A DNA stretch of 64,000 bases from Lampris incognitus (GCF_029633865.1 NC_079211.1:66207462-66271461), one strand, 5' to 3'. Counted from the first letter of the stretch, positions 23,601 through 32,055 are shown. The notes: a model not told the origin generated them from the sequence alone. Translations and numbers: made by a program.

Positions 23601-26600
23601 GAACAGGACAGTGACTCAGATGATGAGGATAACTGGAGATGCATCGTGGGACGACCAACAGTCAGAGCCAGTGAGCGGATCCAGAGTCAGCTGAGCCCAG
23701 ATGCCTTGGAGTTCTATCTGGAGGAAAGAGACGGTCAAGATGAAGAGGATTTTGCGGAGCAGCCTGCAACAATAGAGGACAATGGGACAGTGTCAGAGAA
23801 TGGCGAGACATCTGGAGCTGAAGAAGAGGATGAGCCCGATGACGACAAGAGCCCGGAAGATGCCTTGCAGCCTCCACCAGAAGATGCCTTGCAGCCTCCT
23901 CCAGGGGAAGCTGTGCAGCCTGCCAGAGAAAAAGCATATCCTTTGAGAAATAGAAAACCTACACCAGTGTTTACTTATCACAGACTAGGGCAGCCTAGTG
24001 TGTCTGGTAGATAAGCAAATCAGACAAGTCAGTATAAATAAATAAATGAAAAAAAAAATTTTTTTTTTAAAAAAAAAACCAAAAAAAAAACTTTTGACAT
24101 GTTACAATTGTTATAGCTATGTGATTTTAGTTGTCCTGTGATCACCAGACATAGAGTTACTGTAGCATTGGTGTTTTAGAACACACCTGTTACCACCAGG
24201 GATATTACTATTACAAAGTTATTTGCTTTTAGTCAGATACTATAGCTCCCCGGCCTCAAGACGGACGAAGCAGTGGATTCAAGTGCACATTATTTACTGC
24301 AAACATATACCATTAATAGGAGATGTGTGTTATATGTTATGACTGATTACAGTACAGTATCCAGATTGACTCCTGCTTAGTAATAACCTATCTTTTCAAT
24401 GAAAAGTTATGCAATGTGGACTGGTAGATTTGTTATGTCGGGACGCCATTATCTTTTTGAGGGGAGAGTGTGGGGTACTTGGGATTTAGTAGCCCCCCAT
24501 CTATTTTTTATTTTATATACTTACCTTCATTGACCACTCACTACTAGTAAAGAGGAGAATTGTCTGCTGTGTTGTTGTGATAGCCGGTTCTCGCCACAGG
24601 AGGGCACTGCAGGTTAATTGCTTCTAGCCTGTGTGACGTAGTGCTGGCTCCCGCGGTGCACTCTGGGGCATTCGGGTAGAGTCGTCAGATGAGTGTTGCC
24701 GTTCGTATAGTTAGCCATGCTCTGAAAACGTGTCCTCTGTAATGTCTATTTGACGGATGGAGTAAAACAACAAAAACACCAGCCCTTGTAAGTGTCATTC
24801 TTATCAAGTGTGCTACATTTGGAAGACCGCCCGGGCCGCTATGTTGCGAGCTACAGAGCGGGCCCGGCGCAGCGCCAACCGGCGGAGAGTGCCGGCCCCA
24901 GCTTATCGACCTGGCCAGAGGGTATGGCTCCTGGCCCGGGACCTGCCCCTCCCTACCCTCAACCGGAAGCTGGCTCCCCGCTACGTCGGTCCCTACACCA
25001 TCGACCGCATCGTCAACCCTTCGGCGGTGCGTCTCCATCTCCCTACCTCACTCAAGATCCATCCCGTCTTCCATGTCTCGCGCCTCAAACCGGTAGCCAC
25101 CCCCCAGGGTCCTCGACGGTGGTGACATGGTCTGGGATGTCGACCAGCTGCTCGCCGTACGCCGCCGGGGGCGTGGGTACCAATACCTGGTGGACTGGGT
25201 TGGCTATGGGCCCGAGGACCGCAGCTGGGTTCCCTGGTCCTACCTGGCCGGACGGTCGCCCGGTGTCTCCCGTAGGAGGGGGGATCCTGTTGTGGTTACA
25301 CCGCCCCGAGCTGCCTCCCCGGCACGTTCAAGCCACTCCCCCAGCTCGGACGTGCCGGAAACATCCGAGCGCTCGCGCTCTGAGACGAGCGCTGCACTGC
25401 ACCAGGTGTTTGCCATCATCCATCAGGCAGCCTTCTACAAGAAGCCTCCCAGAACGTCTCTCAGTGCTTCGACGTACTGAACCCCTGCGGTAAAGTTCTG
25501 ACAAGCCCTCCAGCGTTCCTTGCTTTCTGTTTATTCCCCAGTGTCTTATCTTCGTGTCTCTGTTTCCTCCCAAGACTCTCCCTCCGCGATTTCCACGGCT
25601 CCCCGCGTCTCCCTCGTCCCCAGCGACCTTCACGTTTCTCCCCGGACCTCTCCTGCGATCTCCCCCCTTGTCCCTCTATCTGGACCCCTCCTTTCGGACT
25701 CGACTTCCCGGATCTCGGTCCTGGATTTTCTCGGACAACCCCTCTTGGATCACGGACTGGACTTTCTCGCCAGGTGCACGCACATTTTTTCAACACCTCC
25801 TGGTCATTTACATACCGCACCACACATTGGCTAAAAACACTCACACATAGTTATTCACGCAAACCACGGGACACCACACATAGTTTATTCACACATCCCA
25901 CTAACAGAACGCCTTTTTTCACCATACATTTCCCTCCCACAATAAAACCCCCCTTGGTAGCTTTTGAAGTCATCTCGTGTCTGTCTTGGGTTTCGCCACA
26001 CGGGTCAGGTTCTGGTGCGCGAGCTTAACAGTTCCATTGATTCTGTTTTGCGTGAGGTGCCTCCCTTCGCTTCCATCTGCTAGAAAGCAACATCACATTG
26101 TCTAAAAGTTTGTGTATATAAACTAGCCTATACCAAGAGGGTAACGAACCCGCCACTAAGTTTGTATAATCCGCCAAACCGAAAAACTGCCTTTCAAAAA
26201 GACAAAAGTGGATCCACCACCAGGCACAGTGCAACGCTGAGGAACAACAGCTTTGCCAATCGTGTAGCCTAAATGTGTTGTCAAAACGCGTAGCCTAAAT
26301 GTGTTGTTGAAACGCAGCCGTTTGGCAAACCCCATGTGTTTTTGGCTGAAGTGTTGGAAGTGGTCTTGAGGGAAATGTGCGCTGCATATGTGGCTGCTGT
26401 TCCTGACAACACCACCGCGGCTCACCAGACACGTGGTCCACTGTTTCTCCACCAGTGGGGGAATAAAAGAATGACACGTTGTCACCGATAGATGTGCACC
26501 CGGGGACAGCACAGAGAGGCATGACGGGGAGCGGGAGATAGATAGAAAAGGTTAGTAAGACTCGGACTCATCACTGTTTTTCAAGCAACAAGCGAGACAG

Positions 26601-27874
26601 TGTTGGGGGTGGGACAACTGTCGTGAATTTGTTCATGATTGGTTGGATTTATGACGTCATAAACTGTGACCATAACCCCGCCCATTTCAACCCTACTGAA
26701 ACAAGCATTACAAAATCAAAAATGACAATATTACGGATTCGGATTTAAACGAATTTCTAATACTTCGAGATGCTTATTATGTACATAGGACCCTCAATTA
26801 CGTAATTAGAAGGACATTGTGGATCTGGGTTGCCAGGGGCTTTAAATTCTAGAAGACCACATTCTGTTAACAAAACCATTTGGCATCTCTTTCACCCATT
26901 GGCCGAGCTACCGCTTCATTTTTCAATGAAATCTTTCTTAATTAATCACTAAAAGCTTCAGCACTTCACTTCGAAGTGGCCAGAGACCACACAGGAGTAC
27001 AAGCGGACCAGTGTGTGGTTGTTTGTTGCATAGTCTGGTATGATTGAGGTGTTCTCATCTCTCAAAACATACCATGGTGATGTTGAATGCCATTCAGTGT
27101 TCAAACAGACTATGTGTGAAAGCTGTTGGACATTCGTAATTTCACCTCTCCATTTGGTCACCACAACTCCACGCTTTACTAATGTATGCTTTTGCTATTT
27201 TCAGAGTGCTCCTATCACAGTGCGCTGGAGGTTTTCCCTATCAGGAGTTTGAGCACTACCAGAGTGAGAAAGGTTAGAAAGACATAAGATAAGATGCAAG
27301 ACCTTTAAATTATATTATCCTCGCTGTGACACTACACAGCATTGTTAATGCGAACTATTGGGCTTTTTAAGCGTAGACATAGCATGTTTTGTATCAATTC
27401 TGGAAATAATTAATCATACACCAACATTGCACCAATGTTCCTTACTCAATTGGTAACTCATTCTTTATTTTTCTCTCTCCCCTCAATAGGGCAAAGCAGA
27501 GATTTTTGTGGACTGGCAGCCCTGCCCAGTATTGTATGTACCCAGTATTTTTTTTGAAACCGTTATCACCTGGACTTGTCAGAGTAGGAGGAAGGAATGC
27601 AGCACTCAACTTAAACATCACACTCAGACTCAGGGCTGTACAAAGATGTTCCACCAAGTCTGTGGTGGTGCCAACAAGAGCAGGAATTAGCCTGTTAAGT
27701 TACAAAACAAGCAGGACAGTACTGAATTTGACACAACACACAAATGATACCACATTGATATTATCTGTTGTTATTATTATTATTGATATTATTTTGTTTG
27801 TTTTCAGTGGAGAGGAATGGCCCCCTTCCTGGCAGCCGAAAGAGAACATCGAGATGACTCGAATAAATGAATGA
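5474..27874 (+). CDS. Cargo gene of the KDZ transposon: cysteine-cluster, tandem-repeat and chromodomain-like protein
   Basis: Multi-exon gene model inferred from splice signals and frame. Clear exons are 5474-5698 (75 codons, start ATGAGTGTTCCCACA), 6205-6370, 6781-7003, 7095-7133 and 7348-7398. From 6781 on the junctions keep phase 1. Exon 1 has a zinc-binding-type cluster ([14 protein letters not shown]) followed by basic residues. Exon 2 is conserved-looking ([14 protein letters not shown]). The exon at 6781 holds four 13-residue acidic repeats of the type [14 protein letters not shown] chromodomain-like end may lie at 27205-27271, 27490-27529 and 27808-27874 ([23 protein letters not shown]), but the phases of these last exons do not all agree. 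An exon beginning at 6463 has no resolved donor, and a SINE piece follows. Gypsy A sits in an intron. Function unknown; perhaps a DNA- or chromatin-binding partner of the transposase. Confidence 0.5.
6205..6370 (+). CDS. Exon 2 of the KDZ cargo gene
   Basis: Flanked by a good acceptor (aatgtcattccag) and donor (gaat|gtaagatc). The frame continues in phase 0 from exon 1 and leaves in phase 1. It encodes [11 protein letters not shown]...[16 protein letters not shown]...MYDMVCE. No named domain is recognised. Confidence 0.6.
6512..6605 (+). repeat. SINE fragment (tRNA-derived) in the cargo gene
   Basis: The block ggtggctgtggctcaggaggtagagcaggttgtcc is the tRNA-like head of a common fish SINE. 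It is followed by the tail-type phrase aagtgctatataagcgc. It lies between a candidate exon at 6463 and the exon at 6781, and may have disturbed the gene. Confidence 0.55.
6781..7003 (+). CDS. Repeat-bearing exon of the KDZ cargo gene
   Basis: The acceptor is attttcacag and the donor gaag|gtacca. Four near-perfect 39-bp repeats (about 6823-6978) encode 13-residue acidic units [13 protein letters not shown] with small variants. Because each unit is a multiple of three bases, copy number could change without breaking the frame. Confidence 0.6.
7095..7398 (+). CDS. Two short exons of the KDZ cargo gene
   Basis: Exon 7095-7133 (acceptor tttttattcag, donor tacagtaat, [13 protein letters not shown]) and exon 7348-7398 (acceptor ctcaaacccacag, donor gacag|gtatgt, [16 protein letters not shown], basic and NLS-like). 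Both keep phase 1 with their neighbours, which supports the model even though they are small. Confidence 0.45.
7399..8467. other. KDZ intronic DNA without recognisable features
   Basis: AT-rich sequence between the last left-hand exon and gypsy A. No splice-bounded coding block or repeat could be supported. The last five bases before gypsy A (GTTCC, 8468-8472) are its target duplication. Confidence 0.4.
8473..9227 (+). repeat. 5' LTR of gypsy A
   Basis: Begins TGTTGTGGTTACACC and ends GCGAGCTTAACA. The internal part starts at once, and the gag start codon follows at 9244. Confidence 0.9.
9244..10890 (+). pseudogene. gag-protease region of gypsy A
   Basis: Contains a gypsy gag capsid segment ([19 protein letters not shown], about residue 137), a zinc knuckle [14 protein letters not shown] (about residue 357) and a retroviral-type protease motif [12 protein letters not shown] (about residue 415). 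Part of a fossil element that is no longer whole. Confidence 0.8.
11126..11871 (+). pseudogene. Reverse transcriptase region of gypsy A (left of gypsy B)
   Basis: Typical Ty3/gypsy reverse transcriptase blocks: [39 protein letters not shown] and [11 protein letters not shown]. It runs into the CCGTC target of gypsy B and continues beyond it at 16350. Confidence 0.85.
11872..12071 (-). repeat. 3' LTR of gypsy B
   Basis: Appears identical to 16145-16344. It adjoins the G-run polypurine tract at 12072-12088. Confidence 0.92.
12305..16132 (-). CDS. Gag-pol polyprotein of gypsy B
   Basis: One open frame of about 1275 codons from ATGGCTGATATC. Order: gag (residues 1-230), paired zinc knuckles ([30 protein letters not shown]; about 234-275), protease [11 protein letters not shown] (about 314), reverse transcriptase ([22 protein letters not shown], about 590), RNase H ([16 protein letters not shown], about 737), integrase zinc region ([12 protein letters not shown] to CSACLV, about 957-995) and the catalytic core ([23 protein letters not shown]; about 1024-1116). 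The C-terminus has no chromodomain. It would copy RNA to DNA and integrate it. It is a fossil-type element that looks whole; whether it is active is unknown. Confidence 0.9.
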   Translation of the reverse strand: MADISLPPPAPFLALPGEPPVPWTRWLHSFENYIIASGLDDVSQARKTALLIHCLGAEGHRVLGSLGNVTSFAEAVGLMSTHFAAPQSALLRRFIFRQRHQLPGESVQQYVANLRGLASSCKFGALQDEMVRDQLIEHTNNAKVRETLLLEKDGLLLSTAITIALQVEVAAECAAMLNTQQVATSSQAANDSSLYSRLPLGTQPSQSEAGADSTGDVLQLQRRRSRPRPQQSYGNCGSRSHVSRAQNCPARGQTCRSCGKHNHFANVCRSSPAGSEGHTPQSSTAVIHKVSSGPVSFKSCTVNINDVCIPLLLDTGASVSLLNVDTYSQFFGSLPLSAPSAVLCGYGDSKIDLVGSLQLTVRYGTKLVPNAVFHVARRGANLMGLDLFSALGFSLLDTRGAAILTVATPWQQKWPSLFMGLGCLSAFTHQPLLNPAVKSVIQPLRRIPLALRDGVSAELQQLLEAGIIEPVDASPWVSNLVVAKKKSGGLRVCVDLRAVNKAVVPDKYPLPTSEELTAQFYGSEVFSKLDLRQGYLQVPLHPSSRNLTAFVTHAGVFRYTRMPFGLSSAPSCFQKIMVSVLAGILGVAIYLDDIVVHGPTSEIHDKRLNMVFAALSKHKLTLNAEKCVLSVPAIDFVGFRLSPSGVTPLQSNVDAIQAIPEPSSAAQVASFLGMTSYYLRFLPQYSATTAPLRQLLRKDEPWVWSKACSDAVRDLKTQLTSPPVLAHFNISSSTFVTCDASATAIGAVLSQTQNGVEKPIAFASRALNLTEQRYSVGEREALACIWACERWHLYLYGRSFTLRTDHQALTALLPTSGTGHKPLRLHRWSDRLRQYNFSLQFTPGRDNVVADLLSRSVSTPAPQTDTDCVEKDIVQMLHTPLQATVSLQELRAASEQDPVLSQLRTYIQNGWPHKVPEELAAFTRVRQELSCWNDTCVARGFCTVVPAALRARVLNTAHEGHLGIVKLKQRCRDLVWWPGIDRDIEALVKDCSACLVSGKTGHQAPPPLQPLAWPSQPWEHLQLDICGEIHGVPHHQRFMVVAYDLHSKWPELTTSGTVTSQIIIDFLDSLFSRWGLPKAITTDNGPQLVSAEFTAYLESKGIRHIRTAYYHPQANGGVERFHQSLKNGLRAHMAQGCSFTQAIRNTLLHYRATQHSTTGVSPASLMLGRELCMPLDRLRPSTPQAPPSGVRASVTRQQTRMKQRFDQSKRTRVPDINVSDWVRVRRPHRDNKMASYWSSPLQVTRQLGPATYLLSDGNRWHSSHLRKVSAPPHSW
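16145..16344 (-). repeat. 5' LTR of gypsy B
   Basis: Appears identical to 11872-12071. It contains an AATAAA-type signal on the minus strand (ctaaataaagaatgcc). Confidence 0.92.
16350..17598 (+). pseudogene. RNase H and integrase region of gypsy A (between gypsy B and gypsy C)
   Basis: RNase H end ([18 protein letters not shown]), the integrase zinc-finger region ([18 protein letters not shown]) and core ([36 protein letters not shown]) follow the Ty3/gypsy order. It runs into the TTTG target of gypsy C. Confidence 0.85.
17599..17947 (+). repeat. 5' LTR of gypsy C
   Basis: Appears identical to 24469-24817. Confidence 0.92.
18036..24014 (+). CDS. Gag-pol polyprotein of gypsy C
   Basis: One frame of 1992 codons starting [12 protein letters not shown]. 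Order: acidic and coiled-coil gag N-terminus (1-150), capsid-type region ([19 protein letters not shown], about 165 on), zinc knuckle ([14 protein letters not shown], about 456), protease [11 protein letters not shown] (about 553), reverse transcriptase ([17 protein letters not shown], about 935; [11 protein letters not shown], about 1046), RNase H ([15 protein letters not shown], about 1221), integrase zinc region ([13 protein letters not shown] to CSCLKTKR, about 1487-1525) and core ([28 protein letters not shown]; about 1548-1648). The C-terminus is acidic with short PPPEDALQ repeats. It is unusually long for a gypsy gag-pol. No break is visible; activity is unknown. Confidence 0.9.
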   Translation: MELELEQLQDRLSETLLQLGLDQLKEVCVIAKVPTENQTTRHALIRLISETVDEAIEKEDEEVARQFLSRLVDLSSEMKQRGAESHTGAGADSTNKDAAELASLHEQYQALQSSFTASTKALEEEISRLSEKLSLKEPSRPSQPSNPIPSVIQPPEVTIRRDFKINGQIGERGQIDKLSYINLTHQIDMGVRKGHSELEIIEAVIRAISPGLTLRDLLEIKTELTLPQLRTILKGHFKEDSSVDLYHRLINITQDSQESPQNFLFRAIACKERLLAAAREPGSDEQYSPELIQKKFLRAVGTGLVNDQVKYQLKSYLDDQATTDDVLIVKMIEAASFESERQRKFKKSSHSKETRVREARAEAHQYLGAEAAVVGGQESSPSTSASVKALKTQAGNQKESAFYEIIQQLKGEMEQMRKAMNHSSGQRPSRQQQPVRKRGCKACQDSERGDQCNHCFKCGQSGHLSRGCRAQRPEKSEQVDTSSCTVTSKLIDDSIQLLEARVSARQRDEAGREQQAPTVSHISSKRQSQLLNLIGKKYMINCYIDGVATQALWDTGSQVCLISEEWRRKHLPHTKVRSTEEILGPGTLTGKAANQTTIPFSGWVEVTVQLAPNSTTQTPPMELTVPILVTTHQGTAEEPIIGYNVIEHLLESGAGQPSSVITKALSIAFAVDYKKAEVLVKLINSQDDMEGEGMVKVGRESMTIPAGQTKIVKCGVRAGPLQADQNVLFEPNVNPKWPEGLKVDENIVCLQKGTWSRIAVPVTNVTAHDITLPPRTPLGQTQRTRAIYPAAVKPLDVDGTSTVNPVIPGTSTTGTERRPVIRDTTKLKGPGDVKTEHQEEDLWDPPVPLNHLTPEQQLQVRELLREESSVFARDDHDVGTIPSLQLKIRLSDTTPVKRTYTSVPKPLHKEVKEYLEDLLNRGWITKSKSPYSSPIVCVRKKDGSLRLCCDYRELNKRSIPDRHPIPRIQDMLDSLKGSAWFSVLDQGKAYHQGFLEESSRPLTAFITPWGLYEWVRIPFGLSSAPAEFQRSMEECLIGLRDNICQPYLDDNLVHSTTFDEHLQHLRRVLHRYRSHGIKLTARKCELFKNQVRFLGRLVTKDGYTMDPADVAPVQALKEREPTTIGELRKMLGFISYYRPYIPNFSRIARPLYDLLTPEKTAAGKLKQKRKDKGRKGSRDHLPSSHPVKWTAEHQQVLCQLIEFLIQPPVLGYPDFEQPFILHCDASREGLGAVLYQRQSQGGLAVIAYGSRTLTTPEKNYHLHSGKLEFLAMKWAICERFRDYLYHAPSFTVYTDNNPLTYVLTTAKLNATTHRWVAELADFQFSIKYRPGRANGDADGLSRMPMEQYMQTCSQEVHPEVMNSVTQALSVQLERAEPWMCPVTIATALAEFEKEHTSPVAEIPSQTVRDAQREDAVIGEVLKYITSNQWPRGKTQCASRGVATLMREKHRLCLDDDGILRRKTATRTQLVLPKKFHELVCKELHRDLGHLGVERVLHLLRDRFYWPPLQKDVEHYITQVCSCLKTKRPNKPTRAPLTNIVTTHPFEMVSIDFLHLEKCKGGYEYILVVMDHFTRFVQAYACRNKAAKTAAEKVFGDFVLRFGFPATLHHDQGKEFDNKLFAKLQEYSGVRGSHTTPYHPQGNGQVERFNRTVLAMLRNLPAVAKTDWKASLPKVIHAYNCTRNEATGFAPYYLLFGRNPRLPIDLMFGLRAKDQALSHQEYAEKWKARMNDAYRLASETARKEGARNKTLYDKKAHGTELYPGCRVLIRNLNEKGGPRKLRPFWEDQVHVVTQRKHADSPVYELKPENGKGRTRIMHRNLLLPCDFLPVEPREEDLPVKPRRERKKTDRQMQWNQEQDSDSDDEDNWRCIVGRPTVRASERIQSQLSPDALEFYLEERDGQDEEDFAEQPATIEDNGTVSENGETSGAEEEDEPDDDKSPEDALQPPPEDALQPPPGEAVQPAREKAYPLRNRKPTPVFTYHRLGQPSVSGR
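24015..24468 (+). other. 3' untranslated segment of gypsy C
   Basis: Non-coding stretch between the gag-pol stop and the 3' LTR. It has long A and T homopolymer runs (24045-24092) that could fold on each other, and it ends in the purine tract next to the LTR. Confidence 0.6.
24469..24817 (+). repeat. 3' LTR of gypsy C
   Basis: Appears identical to 17599-17947. Confidence 0.92.
24822..25287 (+). pseudogene. Integrase tail and chromodomain of gypsy A (right of gypsy C)
   Basis: Starts with the integrase C-terminal region ([46 protein letters not shown]). Then follows a chromodomain ([34 protein letters not shown]), which marks it as a chromovirus. A purine tract (cgtaggaggggggatcc) precedes the 3' LTR. 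Confidence 0.8.
25288..26030 (+). repeat. 3' LTR of gypsy A
   Basis: Close copy of 8473-9227 with a few substitutions and short length differences. Confidence 0.9.
26200..26522 (-). pseudogene. THAP-domain exon inside the KDZ transposon
   Basis: Minus-strand start ATGCCTCTCTGTGCT at 26522. The translation begins [20 protein letters not shown], which gives the first C-x4-C of a THAP zinc finger (C2CH). About 30 codons on, in another frame, come a THAP tryptophan (EKQWTTCL), the second zinc pair C-x2-H in [12 protein letters not shown], and a basic stretch. The fold is therefore split by one apparent one-base shift near 26450. THAP domains bind DNA and occur in P-element transposases and many fish genes. 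No further exons of this gene could be placed; gypsy A lies directly downstream. It may be cargo of the KDZ transposon or the scrap of a P-like element. Confidence 0.6.
26523..27204. other. KDZ internal DNA without recognisable genes
   Basis: AT-rich sequence upstream of the THAP exon on the minus strand and in intron position for the plus-strand cargo gene. No supported exon or repeat. Confidence 0.4.
27205..27874 (+). CDS. Putative 3' exons of the KDZ cargo gene (chromodomain-like)
   Basis: Three blocks with splice-like borders: about 27205-27271 (acceptor gctattttcag, donor aaag|gttag; one frame reads [13 protein letters not shown]), about 27490-27529 (acceptor cctcaatag; [12 protein letters not shown]) and 27808-27874 (acceptor tgttttcag; [21 protein letters not shown], stop). 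The spacing resembles the end of a chromodomain (aromatic pair, EYLVxW, WxPxxN). An AATAAA sits at 27862. The phases do not agree at both junctions, so either a splice site is misplaced or the gene is damaged. Confidence 0.35.
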
Positions 27875-28769
27875 AAATGAGACATTGGACTTTGAGTTCC
27901 TCCTTGCTTTCGCTATTATGAATAGTGTGTTTGTTGTGGATAGGTGGTATTTTTTCAACATGGTAACTGGTGCCATCAAGAGAAGGCGGACAAAATGCAA
28001 CAATTGAATCTGAAAAGCTATATATTTATTCTGTCAGTGTACGTTGCACATAAACAGATGTCGAAGGGATAGATAGGTAGAATGACCCAAAAAACATCAT
28101 TTAGTAAAGCCTATATGTCAGTACAGGGATTGTGTTCTACACAATACCTGCACTCTTCATATGTCAACAAAGGTGAGGAAACTATTTGTAACCGGTAGTA
28201 GATCTGATCAAATAAAACAAATAGTGTTGCCTGAGCCAATATGACCAAGCAAAGAATGTACATTTTGTTGGTCAATTTCAAATTTCGCAGTAACTATAAT
28301 GGTTATAAGTAACTATAATGGTTTCAAGAGATACTATTTGGAAGTGGAAACAATGAACCCTAACCCAAGAAGACGGATTGGATGACACGACTACAATGCA
28401 TGAACAGCGTCGACGAATTCAGAGAAGGCGGAAGTATTATCTGACAACTGGACGAAACATCACATTTGCAGAGGCCTATCATTTCCAAATCATTGACCAC
28501 TTGACTTTTTCAATAATTCTAATACACAATTTCAAGCGACATTATATTTTAAATTATAACAATAATTACTATTTAGAAAGAACTTACAGGACCATGGAGA
28601 GACAATCAAGGTACAGCCCCGACACATATGGAGGTAAATGTGCCATCACATGCAGTTGTGAAGTGATCTGCCCTTGAAAGGGATGAGTTGCTTAGCCGAA
28701 GGTTCACCTGCGTTCTACCAAAGCCACGTGACCGGAAGTTGCTTTCAACTTCTCTAACTCTCAGTTAAG
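27875..28769. other. KDZ internal DNA, probably 3' flank of the cargo gene
   Basis: AT-rich. A 99-codon frame (28378-28677) has low-complexity AT-driven composition and no recognisable domain. Two near-identical phrases agtaactataatgg stand side by side at 28290-28321. No gene can be supported. Confidence 0.35.
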
Positions 28770-29187
28770 GTGCCCAAATCTCACTCCCCTTCACGTAAGT
28801 GGTTGTAGCTACGGCTGTGGCGGTGCTGGAGACATGAGCCAATATACTTCTATATACGCCAGAGTCTCCTGAACACGGAGAGACCAACCCCAAGTCGATC
28901 GGCGCTTTCTCGGCCGAGCTATAGCTTATTTTCCGCACCTACTCCCACACCGGCAAATGCCTCCATTTTGCGTCTTGCCTACCCAGGCTAGGTGGTTAGG
29001 GGTAGGTGCAGAAAAGTGACCATAACTCGGTCGATAAAGCATCGACTTGGGGTTGGTTTCTATGTGTTCAGGGGACTCATGCGTATAAAAACATGTCGGG
29101 CTCATGTCTCTATCACCCCCACAACCGGAGCTACAACCGCTTATGTGAAGGGGAGTGAGATTCTGTCGGGGAGTGGGATTTGGGCAC
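28770..29187. mobile_element. Foldback (long inverted repeat) MITE
   Basis: The left arm (from gtgcccaaatctcactcccc at 28770 to about 28965) is the imperfect reverse complement of the right arm (about 29003 to gggatttgggcac at 29187). Shared blocks include ccccttcac-taagtggttgtagct, gagacatgagcc and accaaccccaagtcgat. The right arm has a small extra copy of the gtgggat/gtgagat block. There is no coding capacity. Family and target duplication are not clear. Confidence 0.75.
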
Positions 29188-30478
29188 AACACCGGCGCTC
29201 AGGGCGTAGGCTACCCGGACATGAGCACCCTTCTCCGGTTACAGAGGGCGCCGATGATCGGTACCTCTCGCGGCACCTTACCGCCGTGGGCTGCATAGCT
29301 ACATGTCAAATTGTCGCTGGTGACACACATTACATAGATAGATTGACAGACAGCTATATTGATAGACAGCTAAATAGATATTTTAATGACCCCCGCTATA
29401 GCAAAGAACAGTGAAGATCCGCAGCAGCCTGCTAGCCCGTTGAAGCTCGGTGTAGCCTATCTTATAAGGCATGCTTCGTCAAGAGACTTCAGTGTGTTTC
29501 TGTCATTAGGATACTGTATGTCACAATGACATGCATATAATCTAAATATTGAGCAAGCAACCTCAAAGAGGTTCTTTCATTAGAGACCAAACATATGTTT
29601 GTAGGTGAAGAGGTTATAAGTTATAAGCCTTCTATCTTCAGTATGCTGGTGTCCAAGTGTTCCTCCATCCATCCGTCCACTCATCCATCCATCCATCCAT
29701 CCATCCTCTATGGGGTTTTCATTGTTTACTTCACCTTTTGACCTCAGCAAGATAAGGGTTGTGGCTATGGCTTAGTTGTGTCTGTGTGGGTGACAGGACA
29801 GTGGAGGGTCTGGGTGGAAGTTTTGCTATCAATCAATAGGCAAGAACTGACGAGACTTCCACTGAGAACACCACTGAGTTGTAATGCAGCAAATGTTTAT
29901 TATCGATAGATTAGTGACAATGTGTTCCCTGGGAAGGAGACTCTGAGGCCATATCTCTGGAAGGCAGCGTGTTAGACACATAAGCCCAGACTCAAGATAA
30001 GCAGAATCGCTGGCTCCATTGAATATGTTATTTGTAGTATTTCATGCAAGATTACATACACTGTACTCCAATAACACCATGTGAGAGGCAAATTAAAATT
30101 GAAGTCTATGGGGGGGGTGTAACTTCAAAACACTGTTTCTCTGAAATACAGCACACTCCAGAACTAAGTCTAACATATATGTTTAGATATATGTTAGATC
30201 TTTCCAAAATGTGTTTGGTTGTGTTCTACAACAAAAAATTCCAACCCTGTGACTTGACAGTTCAACCTGCCATGGAACTTATGGCCTTATAGACCATGCA
30301 TGGTTTTTGGCTAGGGTTTGGAAATTGAGCTTCCTTTATGCTAGAGCCAAACCAAAGATATCTTCAGAAAGGCCTTTGCTTCCAGAAGAAAGCCTGCAAA
30401 TATGAAAGATTTGAGTTGACCCTAGGCTCAGATATTGACCTTTGAACACTGACCAGAGGTCACATTTGAAAACGCATA
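29188..30478. other. KDZ internal DNA with an ATCC microsatellite
   Basis: No gene seen. An (ATCC)n tract lies at about 29665-29705. Around 30168-30200 is a short palindrome (ctaacatatatgtttagatatatgttag). Confidence 0.45.
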
Positions 30479-31216
30479 TGTTATGCTCGCGCACCAGAAC
30501 CTGACCCGTGTGGCGAAACCCAAGACAGACAGACACGAGATGACTTCTAAGTCTACAAAGGGGGGTTTTATTGTGGGAGGGAAATGTATGGTGAAAAAAG
30601 GCGTTCTGTTAGTGGGATGTGTGAATAAACTATGTGTGGTGTCCCGTGGTTTGCGTGAATAACTATGTGTGAGTGTTTTTAGCCAATGTGTGGTGCGGTA
30701 TGTAAATGACCAGGAGGTGTTGAAAAAATGTGCGTGCACCTGGCGAGAAAGTCCAGTCCGTGATCCAAGAGGGGTTGTCCGAGAAAGTCCAGGTCCGAGA
30801 TCCGGGAAGTCGAGTCCGAAAGGAGGGGTCCAGATAGAGGGACAAGGGGGGAGATCGCAGGAGAGGTCCGGGGAGAAACGTGAAGGTCGCTGGGGACGAG
30901 GGAGACGCGGGGAGCCGTGGAAATCGCGGAGGGAGAGTCTTGGGAGGAAACAGAGACACGAAGATAAGACACTGGGGAATAAACAGAAAGCAAGGAACGC
31001 TGGAGGGCTTATCAGAACTTCACCGCAGGGTTCAGTACGTCGAAGCACTGAGAGACATTCTGGGAGGCTTCTTGTAGGAGGCTGCCTGATTGCCACAGGT
31101 GTGCCTGATGGATGATGGCAAACACCTAGTGCAGTGCAGCGCTCGTCTCCTCAGAGCGCGAGCCGAGCGCTCGGATGTTTCCGGCACGTCCGAGCTGGGG
31201 GAGTGGCTTGAACGTG
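30479..31216 (-). repeat. Solo LTR of the gypsy A family
   Basis: On the minus strand this matches the gypsy A LTR almost throughout, ending GGTGCGCGAGCATAACA at 30479. The start of the LTR (about 35 bases) is absent at 31216, where unrelated DNA begins. No internal gypsy sequence adjoins it, so it is a solo, slightly shortened LTR. Confidence 0.85.
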
Positions 31217-32055
31217 ATGTAAACTCACACAGCGCAATTACGTTGTATATATTGGTAGAAATAACATATCTTGAGATTCCCACCTAAAATAGATTTATAA
31301 CTTAGAAGATAATGCTATGTTTTATTAATAAACTACATCACCCATAAGAATGTCAATACAAACATGCAACATGGCGCCCATATTTGTAGTTCAGTGAGAT
31401 GCTGAGCAGGGTTACGGTATATTAGGGTTACAATCTGAATGAATTATCATTTCACTCTATACGTTTCTAAGATCAGAAGGTGCATTACTGTCCACAGAAT
31501 GTGGGACTGTTTCAACATTAGAAGCCCTCTGAGTGACGTTAAAAGCATAAAACATGCAGAACTATGTGAACAATTCTGGCCAATTGGCTTTCCTCCACGT
31601 GAGGTGCCAGAACGCCGCGAACAATCTCAGCCAATCAGTAGTGTTGACCTTCCAAGCCTCGCGCGTGTTGCTAAGCAACATCGTTCTGCGTAATGCGGGA
31701 TTGTCTATTGATTCATATCTTCTGCGTAGGCCCACTCAACATTCTTTGTCACCTACGTCATTTCATGTTTTTAAGTAGCCTACACAGGAATGGAAACGCT
31801 CATTCACGTCGTCAAAGGCAACGTCTTCATAATAATATCTAAGTAAACATTATGCACTGAACAGCGTATTATAATTATAATATCTTCATTTCGTTAACTA
31901 CATTTCCAAATGACTGGGAGGTGTAACTTATGCATCCTCCAGCTAGCTTATATCACAGCCTTAACTTTAATCAATTTTATCCCCTAATAAATCGTAAAAA
32001 CTGTTCCACTACTGCTAAAATCATATTTATATGTATATGGGATATATAGCCTATA
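31217..32055. other. KDZ internal DNA without recognisable features
   Basis: AT-rich. No supported exon, RNA or repeat family. Confidence 0.4.

Larger units (their letters stand above)
17599..24817 (+). mobile_element. Gypsy C: whole-looking Ty3/gypsy element inside gypsy A
   Basis: Two 349-bp LTRs (17599-17947 and 24469-24817) appear identical by eye, begin TGTGGGGTACTTGGG and end GTGTGCTACA. TTTG is duplicated outside (17595-17598 and 24818-24821). A primer-binding-type site TTGGTGCCGAAACCCGGG follows the 5' LTR, and a purine tract (ttttgaggggagag) precedes the 3' LTR. A single gag-pol frame of 1992 codons fills the middle. The element looks whole and recent. Confidence 0.93.
8473..26030 (+). 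mobile_element. Gypsy A: chromodomain Ty3/gypsy element inside the KDZ transposon
   Basis: LTRs lie at 8473-9227 and 25288-26030, and GTTCC is duplicated on both sides (8468-8472 and 26031-26035). In order it has gag with a CCHC zinc knuckle ([14 protein letters not shown]), an aspartic protease ([10 protein letters not shown]), reverse transcriptase with YLDD (about 11405-11430), then, right of gypsy B, RNase H and integrase (16350-17594), then, right of gypsy C, the integrase tail and a chromodomain ([12 protein letters not shown], about 25170). Two further elements, B and C, are inserted in it. The two LTRs differ by only a handful of substitutions and short gaps, so it is young. It is broken, with a few breaks besides the two insertions. 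Confidence 0.9.

Noticed and set aside
28378-28677. A 99-codon host or cargo gene
   Set aside because: Composition is driven by AT-rich sequence, and no domain, splice signal or start context supports it.
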